64,000 bases of DNA, taken from assembly GCF_002848005.1 (NCBI RefSeq), contig NZ_PKHX01000009.1, forward strand, positions 52,172 to 116,171, read 5' to 3'. Every line of letters starts with the position of its first letter. Position 1 is the stretch's first letter. Position numbers and translations under genes: made by a program. The stretch comes from Varibaculum cambriense. Its GTDB lineage: Bacteria > Actinomycetota > Actinomycetes > Actinomycetales > Actinomycetaceae. Shown in pieces: positions 8,458 through 17,506 of this stretch. The notes under the pieces were generated by a model. It was given only the letters and a program-made list of their open reading frames with translations. It did no database searches and had not been told where the DNA came from.

Positions 8458-8791
8458 ACATTACGCGTAAAGCGTGGTCATCCATCTGGATTCAAGAATC
8501 ACTGTACAGGATGAATAATTTTTAAGCAAGTGTTTTTTGAAAATTCCCAAAAATTTGCAGCAATTTCAGGGTTTGATCAGCGGTAATAAAATAATAAATA
8601 ATTTTTTTAGCGAGTCGATACCGCGGATAGAACTTAAAAATGAAAGATTCTAAACCCGCAGTTCTGCATATCCCCAACCCCTGAGGTACAGCTGTTGCCG
8701 TACGAAAGTCGCGGATCGAGGGCTAGGGCGCAGATCAAAGCAATAGTAAGAGAGTACGACAAGGGCGAGTTTGCGCATAAGGCTATGGCAA
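8458..8791. other. AT-rich intergenic stretch
   Basis: Between the candidate leader of the 167-aa gene and the terminator at 8792. It includes an AT-rich tract around 8515-8640 that may contain the minus-strand promoter of the 167-aa gene. No ORF or repeat that I can support. Confidence 0.4.
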
Positions 8792-8834
8792 CTAAAAGCC
8801 GCTCATAAGCGGTTTACTTATGAGCGGCTTTTAG
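8792..8834. terminator. Strong stem-loop terminator (18-bp perfect stem)
   Basis: CTAAAAGCCGCTCATAAG (8792-8809) is followed by a 7-base loop and its exact complement (8817-8834). The A-run at one foot and T-run at the other make it usable in both directions; it lies 28 bases beyond the stop codon of the minus-strand repeat-rich surface protein. Confidence 0.9.
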
Positions 8835-8861
8835 ATATTTAGTTATGGTGTTTCGCTAGGA

Positions 8862-11800
8862 TTAGCGCTGAGCGCGCCGCCGGCGGCTAATCAGGAATAG
8901 CCCGCCGGTTGCTAGCAGCAGCAACGATGCATAGAGGGAATATATCCCATTAGCCCCTGTCTTCGACAGGTTCCCGGCTGCTGCTGGGTTCTGCGGCTGC
9001 GACTTCCCCTGTTTACCAGGCTTGTCTTTACCCGGAGTAGTCGAGGGAGGAACCGGCTTGTCTTTCCAGAGGGCTTTCACCGTCACGTCACTGGTAACGG
9101 TGATGTTCTCGCCTACCTTGTGGGTTTTACCGTCAATTTCCCAGCCTTTGAATTCCTTGCCGGTTGGCGGGGTAAAGCCGTTTGGCGGCAATTCCACGAT
9201 GCCACCCTTCTTCACGGTCTTCCCGGGCATATCTCCGGTTCCACCATTGCCATCGAAAGTAACCTTATACTCGATGTCTTTCCAGAGCGCTTTTACCTCG
9301 GTGTCCTCGTTAACCGTAATCTCATCGTCGGCAGCGTACTCGGTATCACCGATCTTCCACCCCTGGAATTCTTTATTTTCCGGAGCAGTGAAGCCATTAG
9401 CTGCCAACGCATACTTACTGCCCTTGTCCAAGGTTTTACCAGTCATGGTTCCGCTGCCACCGTTAGCATCGTAAGTCACCTTGACCTGGATCTTCTTCCA
9501 GACAGCCTTCACAACGGTGTCTTTGTTAACAGTGATTTCAGTATCTGGGGCTACCTCTTTCCCATCAATCTCCCAAGTCTTAAACTCTTGAGTCTCATCC
9601 GGGGCAGTGAAAGCGTTAGGCAACACCGTGTAGTTACTACCCTTGTCCAAGGTTTTACCAGTCATGGTTCCGCTGCCACCGTTAGCATCGTAGGTCACCT
9701 TGACCTGGATTTTCTTCCAAACGGCCTTTACGACCGTGTTGTCCTTAACAGTAATCTTGGCGCCTGGCGCTACCTCTTTGCCGTCAACTTCCCAGGCTTT
9801 AAATTCCTGAGTGTCATCCGGAGCAGTGAAAGCGTTAGGCAACACCGTGTACTCACTGCCCTTATCAACAGTCGCACCATCCATGCTGCCCTTACCGCCA
9901 TTACCGTCATAGGTAACGTTAACCTCGATCTTCTTCCAAACAGCCTTTACGACCGTGTTGTCCTTAACAGTAATCTTGGCGCCTGGCGTTACCTCCTGAC
10001 CATCGACTTCCCAAGCCTTGAATTCTTGGGTGTCATCCGGAGCAGTAAAACCGTTAGGCAACACCGTGTACTCACTGCCCTTATCAACAGTCGCACCATC
10101 CATGCTGCCCTTACCGCCATTACCGTCATAAGTAACGTTAACCTTGCTCTTCTTCCAGATAGCTTTGATAACGGTATCCTTGTCAGCCTTGATCTTGGTT
10201 CCAGGCGCAACCTTCTCACCATTAACTTCCCAAGTATCGAACTCTTGAGTGTCATCCGGGGCTTCGAATTTATTATCCAAAATCGTGTACTTTGAGCCCT
10301 TATTTAGCGTCTTACCGTCTTTGAGATTTTCATCGGTCATGGTTCCCTTACCGTCGCCCGCATCGTAGGTAACCTTAACCGTTTCGAGGGTCTCGCTGGC
10401 CGGAGATGATTCAAGCTCATCAGTGTCGCCCTCAAGACCTCCTTTATCTTTTGCTTTTGACGTGATGGTGGCTCCGACTGCTAAATCCTTAATCTGCAGG
10501 GTTACCTTCCCAGAATTTGCATCAACGGTCGCACCATCTGATGTCCACGCGGTCTTACCTGTAGTAGCATCCACGGTTCGCGTTAAGGTAACAGTTTTCT
10601 CAGCATCCGATGCGTCCTTATAGGTAATCGTGTAGGACGCCAAGTCGGTATCATCACCTGCGTTTTCATAAGCCGGTGGGGTAATAGTTACTTCACCCTT
10701 ATCCGTATCTACTGCAATCGCAGGGGACTTAGGTGCGATATTTTTCACCAGGTCTTTGGCAAGGAATTTAGTGACTTTGGCCCCTTCTTTTACTTTATAG
10801 GTTCCATCAGTATTTTTTTCATATATCGGATTGCCGTCACTATCCCAATCATTAGATTCCACATCACTAGGACTGATTATTGTAACGTTTCCATCTTTAT
10901 CAAATTCGATGAATGCAGGATCGCTTATAAATCCAGTTCCATCGGGGAGTTTAGATACGCCATTTACCGTATTGGCATCTCGAATAGCTTTATCGATTGC
11001 TTTTTTATCGGCACCCGTTAATTTGTGAGGATCTCTCACGGCGACCTTTTCGGGGGTTGTTAGTACCGGCTCAGACTTCGCGCAAGAACGGAATTTATGT
11101 GGCTCTTTGACAAGGATACCGAACTCTTTTTTGAGTTTTATATCATCATTATTGATTGGGAAAGTAACTTTTTTGCCGTCAATGGATACTGCTTGAGACA
11201 TCTCTTGTGAGGTAGATTTGTCCACGTTACAGCTTCTTCCACCTTCGCCAAATTTCTTGTCCTCTCCATCCGTGAAATTTTTGACAAAATAAAATTTCGT
11301 ACCTGGGGCAACCTCTTTAGCAAGTGTAACGATAATCTGTCCGTCTGTTACCTGGACTTTTTCTATTGTCGGAGCAGCAGAGTATTCCGTTACCGTTTTG
11401 ATTTTTAGGTCCGGAGCTTCAATTTTTCCGGAGGTTGATCCATCGGTATAGGTCACTTCATAGTAGGCATGATCTGTGCCATCGATAGAGAATACAACGC
11501 TTTCAAAGTCATTCGCAATGTCCGGATTGGCTTTCTTCAGCATTTCAATAGCTTCTGCTTGCTCATCGTTATTTATCTGGTTGGAGTTCGTGTGTTCAAT
11601 CCAGATTTCGCCTTCTGGCATATTAAGTGTGATCTGATCTGCCTTTGATGGCTCCGCATTAGCGGTTACTTCAGGAGATTTTACATTATTTAATTCTTGA
11701 TAGGCAGTGACGGTGTCACCTTCTGCAACTTCAACACCCGCAGGCAATTTTACCGACCAAGTGCTCCCACTTTTAGGGGTAGCGGAAACAGTGGCTTTTA

Positions 11801-12281
11801 CGTTGCCATTCTTATCTTTTAGGGTCACATATACAGTTGCTCTTACAATCTTTCCATCAACTCTATCTCGGTGTAATTTTTTGCCAGAAATAGTTGTGGC
11901 TTTGTAAAACACGGTATTAATTGTCGGTGCCTCTATATTTCCTTCACCTACACCTTGCCCAATAATCTCCGGGCTGATCTCCAGACCATCGTCCGCCCGG
12001 GTATTTGCTTTGGCAGCCGGTTTGTTTTCCGGTGCTGCACTGGTTTTAAGCTCGGCAGGGTCTGCGGCGCTTGCTGGCTGCACATTAGCACTTGGTTGCT
12101 CCGCCGGCGTCCCCTGCTGCAGATCCTCTGCCTGTACCAATGAAGGAGCCGATAGCATAAAGCCCAAGGCACAAAATAGGGTGATAAGCACCACTCTCTT
12201 AAGGAAATTAGCGGACTTGCGCACCGCGCCGCCAGATCCCTCCGTCAAAAAAGTGCCAGGTTCATTATTAAACATGAGCAT
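8862..12281 (-). CDS. Wall-anchored surface protein with six InlB-type B-repeats (LSKTG)
   Basis: About 1139 residues from ATG 12281, chosen because GGGAAGG lies four bases upstream; an in-frame ATG at 12311 has a weaker site. Signal peptide: basic VRKSANFLKR, then LITLFCALGFMLSAPS and cleavage near VQA-ED. A long N-terminal region with Ig/bacterial-surface-type beta domains is followed by six ~73-residue repeats (VTYDGNGG-KGSM ... EFKAWEVDGKEV ... NTVVKAVWKK), characteristic of Listeria-Bacteroides/InlB B-repeats. The end has a Lys/Pro-rich wall spacer, LSKTG, a hydrophobic helix and RRRRAQR. LSKTG replaces the usual LPXTG Pro by Ser, which may reduce or change sortase recognition. Likely an adhesin; ligand unknown. 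Confidence 0.85.
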   Translation of the reverse strand: MLMFNNEPGTFLTEGSGGAVRKSANFLKRVVLITLFCALGFMLSAPSLVQAEDLQQGTPAEQPSANVQPASAADPAELKTSAAPENKPAAKANTRADDGLEISPEIIGQGVGEGNIEAPTINTVFYKATTISGKKLHRDRVDGKIVRATVYVTLKDKNGNVKATVSATPKSGSTWSVKLPAGVEVAEGDTVTAYQELNNVKSPEVTANAEPSKADQITLNMPEGEIWIEHTNSNQINNDEQAEAIEMLKKANPDIANDFESVVFSIDGTDHAYYEVTYTDGSTSGKIEAPDLKIKTVTEYSAAPTIEKVQVTDGQIIVTLAKEVAPGTKFYFVKNFTDGEDKKFGEGGRSCNVDKSTSQEMSQAVSIDGKKVTFPINNDDIKLKKEFGILVKEPHKFRSCAKSEPVLTTPEKVAVRDPHKLTGADKKAIDKAIRDANTVNGVSKLPDGTGFISDPAFIEFDKDGNVTIISPSDVESNDWDSDGNPIYEKNTDGTYKVKEGAKVTKFLAKDLVKNIAPKSPAIAVDTDKGEVTITPPAYENAGDDTDLASYTITYKDASDAEKTVTLTRTVDATTGKTAWTSDGATVDANSGKVTLQIKDLAVGATITSKAKDKGGLEGDTDELESSPASETLETVKVTYDAGDGKGTMTDENLKDGKTLNKGSKYTILDNKFEAPDDTQEFDTWEVNGEKVAPGTKIKADKDTVIKAIWKKSKVNVTYDGNGGKGSMDGATVDKGSEYTVLPNGFTAPDDTQEFKAWEVDGQEVTPGAKITVKDNTVVKAVWKKIEVNVTYDGNGGKGSMDGATVDKGSEYTVLPNAFTAPDDTQEFKAWEVDGKEVAPGAKITVKDNTVVKAVWKKIQVKVTYDANGGSGTMTGKTLDKGSNYTVLPNAFTAPDETQEFKTWEIDGKEVAPDTEITVNKDTVVKAVWKKIQVKVTYDANGGSGTMTGKTLDKGSKYALAANGFTAPENKEFQGWKIGDTEYAADDEITVNEDTEVKALWKDIEYKVTFDGNGGTGDMPGKTVKKGGIVELPPNGFTPPTGKEFKGWEIDGKTHKVGENITVTSDVTVKALWKDKPVPPSTTPGKDKPGKQGKSQPQNPAAAGNLSKTGANGIYSLYASLLLLATGGLFLISRRRRAQR
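9063..10382 (-). repeat. Six coding repeats of about 219 bp
   Basis: Each unit encodes ~73 residues of a B-repeat. Central copies are nearly identical at the DNA level: the segment around 9714-9770 recurs around 9932-9990 with very few changes. Such units can expand or contract by recombination, so repeat number may vary among strains. Confidence 0.85.
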
Positions 12282-12361
12282 AAGGCCTTCCCGTAACTTA
12301 CTTTTACACATGACTATTACCTAATGATCTTATCATTGTTACTGAGAATCCATTAGACACA

Positions 12362-12389
12362 TATTTATCGTTAGCACAGGTCAGAGCAA
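12362..12389 (-). promoter_or_regulatory. Candidate promoter for the repeat-rich surface protein
   Basis: On the minus strand TTGCTC (12389-12384) and TAAATA (12367-12362) are 16 bp apart, about 80 bases upstream of the start. Consensus match is moderate. Confidence 0.35.
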
Positions 12390-12483
12390 TGCTCACCCAG
12401 ATTCCCTCTAAGGTACTTACAGATTGATGGTAATCTCACTATTAATACAGTCGGGTTTTTATTTTTACAGCGGGGAGGAAACC

Positions 12484-12714
12484 GTGGAGCAGGCAGAGCA
12501 ACTGCTAGCAGGGCTGGGGGGAGCCGAAAATATCACCGAGGTTGAACCCTGCACCACTTGCCTGCGGGTAGCGGTAAAAGACCCACTAAAGGTAGACGAG
12601 GAAGTGTTAACTACTTGCGGAGCCTTTGGGATCGTAAAAATCGGTCATACTGTTCAGGTAGTCGTGGGACCGGTAGCCGATGAACTAGCCGCCGACATGC
12701 GAAAACTGCGTTAA
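12484..12714 (+). CDS. Stand-alone PTS EIIB domain protein (glucose/N-acetylglucosamine type)
   Basis: 76 residues from GTG 12484, picked because GGGGAGG lies five bases upstream; an in-frame ATG at 12424 would add an unlikely hydrophobic extension. The sequence matches the glucose-superfamily EIIB fold: NITEVEPCTTCLRVAV, equivalent to the D-x-C-x-T-R-L-R active-site loop, where the first Cys is phosphorylated, then the VVVGPVADEL strand-helix end. The conserved Arg after Thr is Cys here. EIIB passes phosphate from EIIA to sugar at EIIC; no EIIC or EIIA is adjacent, so it must work with a partner elsewhere or be regulatory. The downstream HAD phosphatase starts 13 bases later and is probably cotranscribed. 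Confidence 0.8.
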   Translation: MEQAEQLLAGLGGAENITEVEPCTTCLRVAVKDPLKVDEEVLTTCGAFGIVKIGHTVQVVVGPVADELAADMRKLR

Positions 12715-12726
12715 AAAGCCGGTAGT

Positions 12727-13467
12727 ATGTATCCTCTCGAAAACGCTTGCGCCCCCAACTCCTCTAAAGCCTTAACCTCATCCTCCCCCGTTGAGGACGC
12801 GCCAAGCCCTAACTCCTGCAAAAACAAATCTTTCAAGGGGCTACTGCTTGACCTAGACGGCACCCTAATCGACTCCGAACATACGCATCTAGCTGCCTAT
12901 CGCAGGATGTTTACCGCCAAAGGATGGCAGATAGCAGCATCCGAAATGGAGATATTTAAAGGACGCCCCGGCCCGGAAGTGTTCCAAAGCGAACCCGGTC
13001 CTTGGCGCGGTCTTGACCCCGAAGAACTGGGGTTAGAAGCCCGCTCTTATGTGGATATTCGCCGCGATCCCCCGCGCATCTTTGCTGGGGCTCGCGAAAT
13101 CATGCAGCTAAAGCTGCCAAAATGTTTAGTTACCTCCGCCTGGATACAATGGGCGCAGTTAGCCGCGCGGCTACTAGATGCCCCCGCTAACCTCAAAGTG
13201 ATTAGCCAAGAAGATATTCGTGCCGGCAAACCCGACCCAGAACCCTACCTAGTGGGAGCAAAAACCCTGGGGCTGCCCGCGTCCTCCTGCATCGTCATCG
13301 AAGATACCACCAGCGGAGTTATCTCGGCGCGCGCGGCCGGAGCCGGCAGAATCTATGGGGTGGCTACCAGCCACACTCGAACAGCCCTAGCAGAAGCAGG
13401 AGCCGACCTAGTAACCGACAGTTTGCAAGCACTCTTGCCCTATCTCAAAGGCGAAACCGCCTGTTAA
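12727..13467 (+). CDS. HAD superfamily phosphatase/phosphomutase, subfamily IA
   Basis: 246 residues. Motif I LLLDLDGTLIDSEHTH (nucleophile Asp and general acid D-x-D), motif II around LVTSAWI (the Ser/Thr), motif III Lys in RAGKPDPEPYLVGAKTLG, and motif IV VIEDTTSGVISARAAG. The cap type and the KPDP-AAxxLG arrangement are those of sugar phosphatases and beta-phosphoglucomutase-like enzymes. The first ~36 residues are Ser/Pro-rich and not part of the fold; the true start may be later, as the upstream site is weak. Its position next to a PTS EIIB gene and MalQ fits sugar phosphate metabolism, but the substrate is unknown. Confidence 0.82.
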   Translation: MYPLENACAPNSSKALTSSSPVEDAPSPNSCKNKSFKGLLLDLDGTLIDSEHTHLAAYRRMFTAKGWQIAASEMEIFKGRPGPEVFQSEPGPWRGLDPEELGLEARSYVDIRRDPPRIFAGAREIMQLKLPKCLVTSAWIQWAQLAARLLDAPANLKVISQEDIRAGKPDPEPYLVGAKTLGLPASSCIVIEDTTSGVISARAAGAGRIYGVATSHTRTALAEAGADLVTDSLQALLPYLKGETAC

Positions 13468-13494
13468 GTGCTCGGCGAACGCGGCCGGGATACC

Positions 13495-15672
13495 CTAGCC
13501 GGGGTGAACTGCTTTCTCTAGCATCTCCAAGAGCTGATTAGCGAACTGGTCAGCGGTAACGTCCTCTAAGAACCGGGTGTTGCCCTCTTGATCACGCAGA
13601 GGAACACACCAATTGGGGTATTCAAACTTGGTGCCGGGTTGATTCTCGGTTAGCTGTTCTTGCACCGCATCTGCCAGGGTCAACACCACCAACTGAGCGG
13701 GGGTGGCCGCTACATAGCGGTACAGGGCGCGAATAATCTCGCCCATATCGCGTTCATCTTCGGCGAGACCCGCATATTCAACCAACGCGCGGCGCACTGC
13801 CCTAAAAACACGCTCTTGATTGGCTTCTGCTTCCTCACGAGTCGAATCCAAAAGATCCAAAGATTCTCGTATCCGCAGGTCCTCGCCGGTAAGGTAACCG
13901 GCCACCGGCGGCATATCGTGGGTATTCACCGCCGCCAATTGTTCGCGTCGGTAATCTTCCGGCGGTACCAAATGGTCGGGGGCATCGAATTCAAAGAAGA
14001 ACACCCCGGTACCCAGAATCCCCCGGTAACGCAGGTAGTCGCGCACCCAAGGCTCTACGGTACCCAAATCTTCGCCCACTACCACTAGGTTATTTCGGTA
14101 TGCCTCTAGCAGCAGCACTCCCACCATGGCTTGATGGTTGTAGCGCACGTAGGTGCCATCTTTCGGAAGCATTCCGTCGGGAATCCACCATAGGCGCAGC
14201 AACCCCATAATATGGTCAATGCGCAGCGCACCCCCCATTTTAGCGGCGGCCTCCACCGTGCGTCGCAGGGGCTCGTAGGCTTGCTGTTCCAGACGATCTG
14301 GGCGCCAAGGGGGCTGTGTCCAGTTCTGTCCCAACTGGTTATACATATCGGCGGGTGCTCCCACCGAGATCCCCTGCGCATAAACTTCCGGGTCGCTCCA
14401 GTGGTCGGCGCCCAATTGGTGTACCCCCACCGCCAGATCGTGCATGACCCCAATCTTCATCCCCGCATCCAGAGCCACTTGTTGCGCCTGGCGCAGCTGC
14501 CGGTAGCAAAGCCACTGCAACCATTTGAAGAATTCGGCTCGCTTTCGTAGCTTTTCCCCGCATTTTTCAAACTGAGCGCTATCTGGGGTTTGCCACTTTT
14601 CAGGCAGCTCTAAACCGTATTTTTCGGTTAAGGCACACCAGGTGGCAAACTGTTCCAAGGCTGGTCCTTGTTCCTCTAAGAACTGCTGATAGTCGGCTTC
14701 TCGTGCCTGCGAGCGCGGAACCTGATAAATGATTTCGAGGGCGCGCAGTTTTTGTTTCCACACGGGATCGCGTTTGATTAAATCGCCGCTAAAGAATTGA
14801 GCACCGGATCCGGAAACCCCGGGATGATCGGCGGGCATCGATTCACTGAGGGAGCGTTGGGCTTTACGCCGCAGCTCCGCCAGCTTTTCCTGCTTCTTCT
14901 TCGGGAGTTCTTTAGCTTCAACAATCGCATCCGGGCGAATATAGATGGGATTCCAAAAACGCCGCGAACACGGCAAATAGGGAGAATTTTCCAAAGGTGA
15001 AGCTACTTGGGAGGCATGTACCGGGTTAATCAGTAAGAAGTCCGCCCCTTTAGAGGCCACCCACTTACAGATAGTAGCCAAATCTGCCGCATCCCCAATT
15101 CCCCAAGAATCATGCGAAGGATTGGCATAGAACTGACTCATTGCCCCCCAGGCACGTCCATCACGCAAATTCGGCATCCCCAGACGCGCCGGAGTTACCG
15201 CTACCGGGCAGGTATAGGGGCGTTCATCCCCCTCGACCTGGGCAGTTAAGCGATGCCAGCCCAAAGGCTGCCCCGGGGGAATATTAAATGTGGCTTCCCC
15301 GGTTAGCACCCCGTTGATTTCTCGGGGCGCCACTAGCACATCAAGTTGGGGCAAATCCCAAGACCCGCCCTCCTCAAAATGCATAGTTACAGTTACGGAT
15401 TTACCGTGCGGAACGTGCACCCGCACCCAATAGTTGTCATCGTTACGGGTAACCACACATTCGGGGAGGACGCGGCGCCAGGGCCGCTCCTCAACCATTT
15501 TTTGGGAGGCCGCCACCTGCGCAGGCGTATCGGCTTCAATATCCATCGCCTTAAGCACGGCGCGCAAAGTTTCATCGGAAACTATGCGGTGAACCCCGGA
15601 ATAATCCCAGTAGTCAATCGCAATTCCGTAGGCATTCGCCAGTTCTTTAAGATCCTCTTGGCTATCGCTCAT
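13495..15672 (-). CDS. malQ: 4-alpha-glucanotransferase (amylomaltase, GH77)
   Basis: 725 residues, the usual length of actinobacterial/enterobacterial MalQ. It transfers alpha-1,4-glucan segments between maltodextrins in the cytoplasm. Visible GH77 signatures: GMKIGVMHDLAVGV (nucleophile strand region), RIDHIMGLLRLWWIPDG, VVGEDLGTVEPWVRDYL with the acid/base Glu, and AAVNTHDMPPVAGYL with the transition-state Asp. The N-terminal ~150 residues form the MalQ accessory beta domain. ATG at 15672 with GGGG just upstream. Convergent with the HAD gene; only 27 bases separate the stops. Confidence 0.95.
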   Translation of the reverse strand: MSDSQEDLKELANAYGIAIDYWDYSGVHRIVSDETLRAVLKAMDIEADTPAQVAASQKMVEERPWRRVLPECVVTRNDDNYWVRVHVPHGKSVTVTMHFEEGGSWDLPQLDVLVAPREINGVLTGEATFNIPPGQPLGWHRLTAQVEGDERPYTCPVAVTPARLGMPNLRDGRAWGAMSQFYANPSHDSWGIGDAADLATICKWVASKGADFLLINPVHASQVASPLENSPYLPCSRRFWNPIYIRPDAIVEAKELPKKKQEKLAELRRKAQRSLSESMPADHPGVSGSGAQFFSGDLIKRDPVWKQKLRALEIIYQVPRSQAREADYQQFLEEQGPALEQFATWCALTEKYGLELPEKWQTPDSAQFEKCGEKLRKRAEFFKWLQWLCYRQLRQAQQVALDAGMKIGVMHDLAVGVHQLGADHWSDPEVYAQGISVGAPADMYNQLGQNWTQPPWRPDRLEQQAYEPLRRTVEAAAKMGGALRIDHIMGLLRLWWIPDGMLPKDGTYVRYNHQAMVGVLLLEAYRNNLVVVGEDLGTVEPWVRDYLRYRGILGTGVFFFEFDAPDHLVPPEDYRREQLAAVNTHDMPPVAGYLTGEDLRIRESLDLLDSTREEAEANQERVFRAVRRALVEYAGLAEDERDMGEIIRALYRYVAATPAQLVVLTLADAVQEQLTENQPGTKFEYPNWCVPLRDQEGNTRFLEDVTADQFANQLLEMLEKAVHPG

Positions 15673-15730
15673 TTTTCCCCGTCCTTAGCCCGATTCGTAA
15701 ATCTGCCTTTAATATACCGTCATCCACTGG

Positions 15731-17413
15731 TTAGGCGCGGCGCAAACGGCGGTGAGTTACCCGATGCGGCCGGGCAGCCTCCGCCCCCAGGCGGTCAACC
15801 TTATTCTTTTCGTAGGACTCGAAGTTACCCTCGAACCAATACCAGTTCGCGGGATTATCTTCGGTCCCCTCCCAGGCTAAGATATGAGTCGCTACTCGGT
15901 CGAGGAACCAGCGATCGTGAGTAATTACCACGGCACAACCCGGGAACTCTAGCAGCGCATTTTCCAGGCTGGCCAAGGTTTCCACATCCAGGTCGTTGGT
16001 CGGCTCGTCGAGCAGCAGCAGGTTTCCGCCCTGTTTTAAGGTCAGCGCCAAGTTCAAACGGTTGCGCTCCCCACCAGAAAGCACCCCGGCCGGTTTTTGC
16101 TGATCCGGACCTTTAAAACCAAACGAGGCTACATAGGCGCGGGATGGAATGGTCACTCCCCCCACGTCCAGGAAGTCCAGACCATCCGAAACTACTTCCC
16201 ACAAGGTCTTATCGGGATCGATCCCGGCGCGGTTCTGATCCACGTAGCTAACTTTGACGGTCTCCCCAATATCGAGGGTGCCTGAATCGAGTTCCTCTAG
16301 CCCCACAATCGTCTTGAATAAAGTGGTTTTCCCGACCCCGTTCGGGCCGATAATCCCCACGATTCCGTTGGGGGGTAGGTTAAATGATAAATCCTTGATT
16401 AGTTCGCGATCGCCAAAGCCTTTACACAGGTTTTCGGCGCGCAAAACCACGGTTCCCAGCCGGGGTCCGGGCGGAATCTGGATTTCTTCAAAGTCCAGTT
16501 TCTTGGTGCGCTTGGCCTCTGCCTGCATTTCCTCATAGCGCTGCAGACGTGCCTTAGATTTCGCTTGCCGTCCTTTGGCTGAAGAACGCACCCACTGCAG
16601 TTCCTCTTTTAGCCGCTTCGCTAGTTTCGCATCCTTACGCCCCTGGATTTCCAGGCGTTCGCGTTTCTTTTCCAGATAGGTCGAATAGTTGCCCTCGTAA
16701 GGGTACAGACGCCCGCGATCAACTTCCGCAATCCATTCCGCCACGTGATCCAAGAAATAACGGTCGTGGGTAATGGCGATGACTGCTCCCTTATAGGAGT
16801 GCAGGTGCTTTTCTAGCCAGAGGATGGATTCCGCATCCAAATGGTTAGTGGGTTCATCCAGTAGCAGCAGGTCAGGGGCTTTTAAGAGCAACTGACAGAG
16901 GGCAACGCGGCGGCGCTCCCCACCAGAAAGTACCGACACCGGAGTTTCCGGGGGCGGGCAGCGCAGGGCATCCATCGCCTGCTCCAGTTGAGAATCAACG
17001 TCCCAGCCATCGGCAGCGTCAATCTCTGCCTGGAGGGTACCCATTTCCTCCATCAGGGCATCAAAGTCAGCATCCGGATCCGCCATTTGGGCGGAAATCT
17101 CGTTGAAGCGGTCGAGCTTGGCCTTTAACGGCCCTACCCCTTGCTCCACGTTTTCCTTGACCGTGAGGTCATCGTCCAATTCCGGCTCTTGCATCAAGAT
17201 CCCAACGGTGTATCCCGGAGATAGCCGTGCCTCCCCATTGGAAGGTTCATCTAGACCCGCCATAATTTTGAGGATCGAGGATTTACCGGCGCCGTTGGGG
17301 CCGACCATGCCGATTTTGGCTCCCGGAAGGAACGCCATAGTTACATCGTCCAAAATGACCTTGTCACCTAAAGATTTGCGGGTGTGGATCATTTGGTAAA
17401 TGAATTCTGCCAC
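15731..17413 (-). CDS. ettA: Energy-dependent translational throttle protein EttA (ABC-F)
   Basis: About 560 residues. It binds the ribosomal E-site and gates elongation according to ATP/ADP. Two ABC domains are visible: Walker A GPNGAGKSS and GPNGVGKTT, signatures LSGGERRRVALC and LSGGERNRLNLAL, Walker B LLLDEPTNHLD and LLLDEPTNDLD, joined by a Lys/Arg-rich linker containing the arm motif. No transmembrane domain. The family starts M-A-E-F-I-Y, so GTG 17413 is preferred over the in-frame GTG at 17422; neither has a strong ribosome-binding site. The C-terminal RPHRVTHRRLRRA tail is basic. Confidence 0.95.
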   Translation of the reverse strand: MAEFIYQMIHTRKSLGDKVILDDVTMAFLPGAKIGMVGPNGAGKSSILKIMAGLDEPSNGEARLSPGYTVGILMQEPELDDDLTVKENVEQGVGPLKAKLDRFNEISAQMADPDADFDALMEEMGTLQAEIDAADGWDVDSQLEQAMDALRCPPPETPVSVLSGGERRRVALCQLLLKAPDLLLLDEPTNHLDAESILWLEKHLHSYKGAVIAITHDRYFLDHVAEWIAEVDRGRLYPYEGNYSTYLEKKRERLEIQGRKDAKLAKRLKEELQWVRSSAKGRQAKSKARLQRYEEMQAEAKRTKKLDFEEIQIPPGPRLGTVVLRAENLCKGFGDRELIKDLSFNLPPNGIVGIIGPNGVGKTTLFKTIVGLEELDSGTLDIGETVKVSYVDQNRAGIDPDKTLWEVVSDGLDFLDVGGVTIPSRAYVASFGFKGPDQQKPAGVLSGGERNRLNLALTLKQGGNLLLLDEPTNDLDVETLASLENALLEFPGCAVVITHDRWFLDRVATHILAWEGTEDNPANWYWFEGNFESYEKNKVDRLGAEAARPHRVTHRRLRRA

Positions 17414-17506
17414 TGCTGCCACTTTCTGCCAGACGGTATTGTTTCTAATACCCAGAATAGTGGAGTTAAAAACGCAAAGCGAACCCCCGCGCGACTAGGA
17501 CGGCAA

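Noticed and set aside
9120..10295. 391-codon open frame on the plus strand
   Set aside because: It is antisense to the B-repeats of the minus-strand surface protein; its length follows from the repeated codon pattern and it has no ribosome-binding site.
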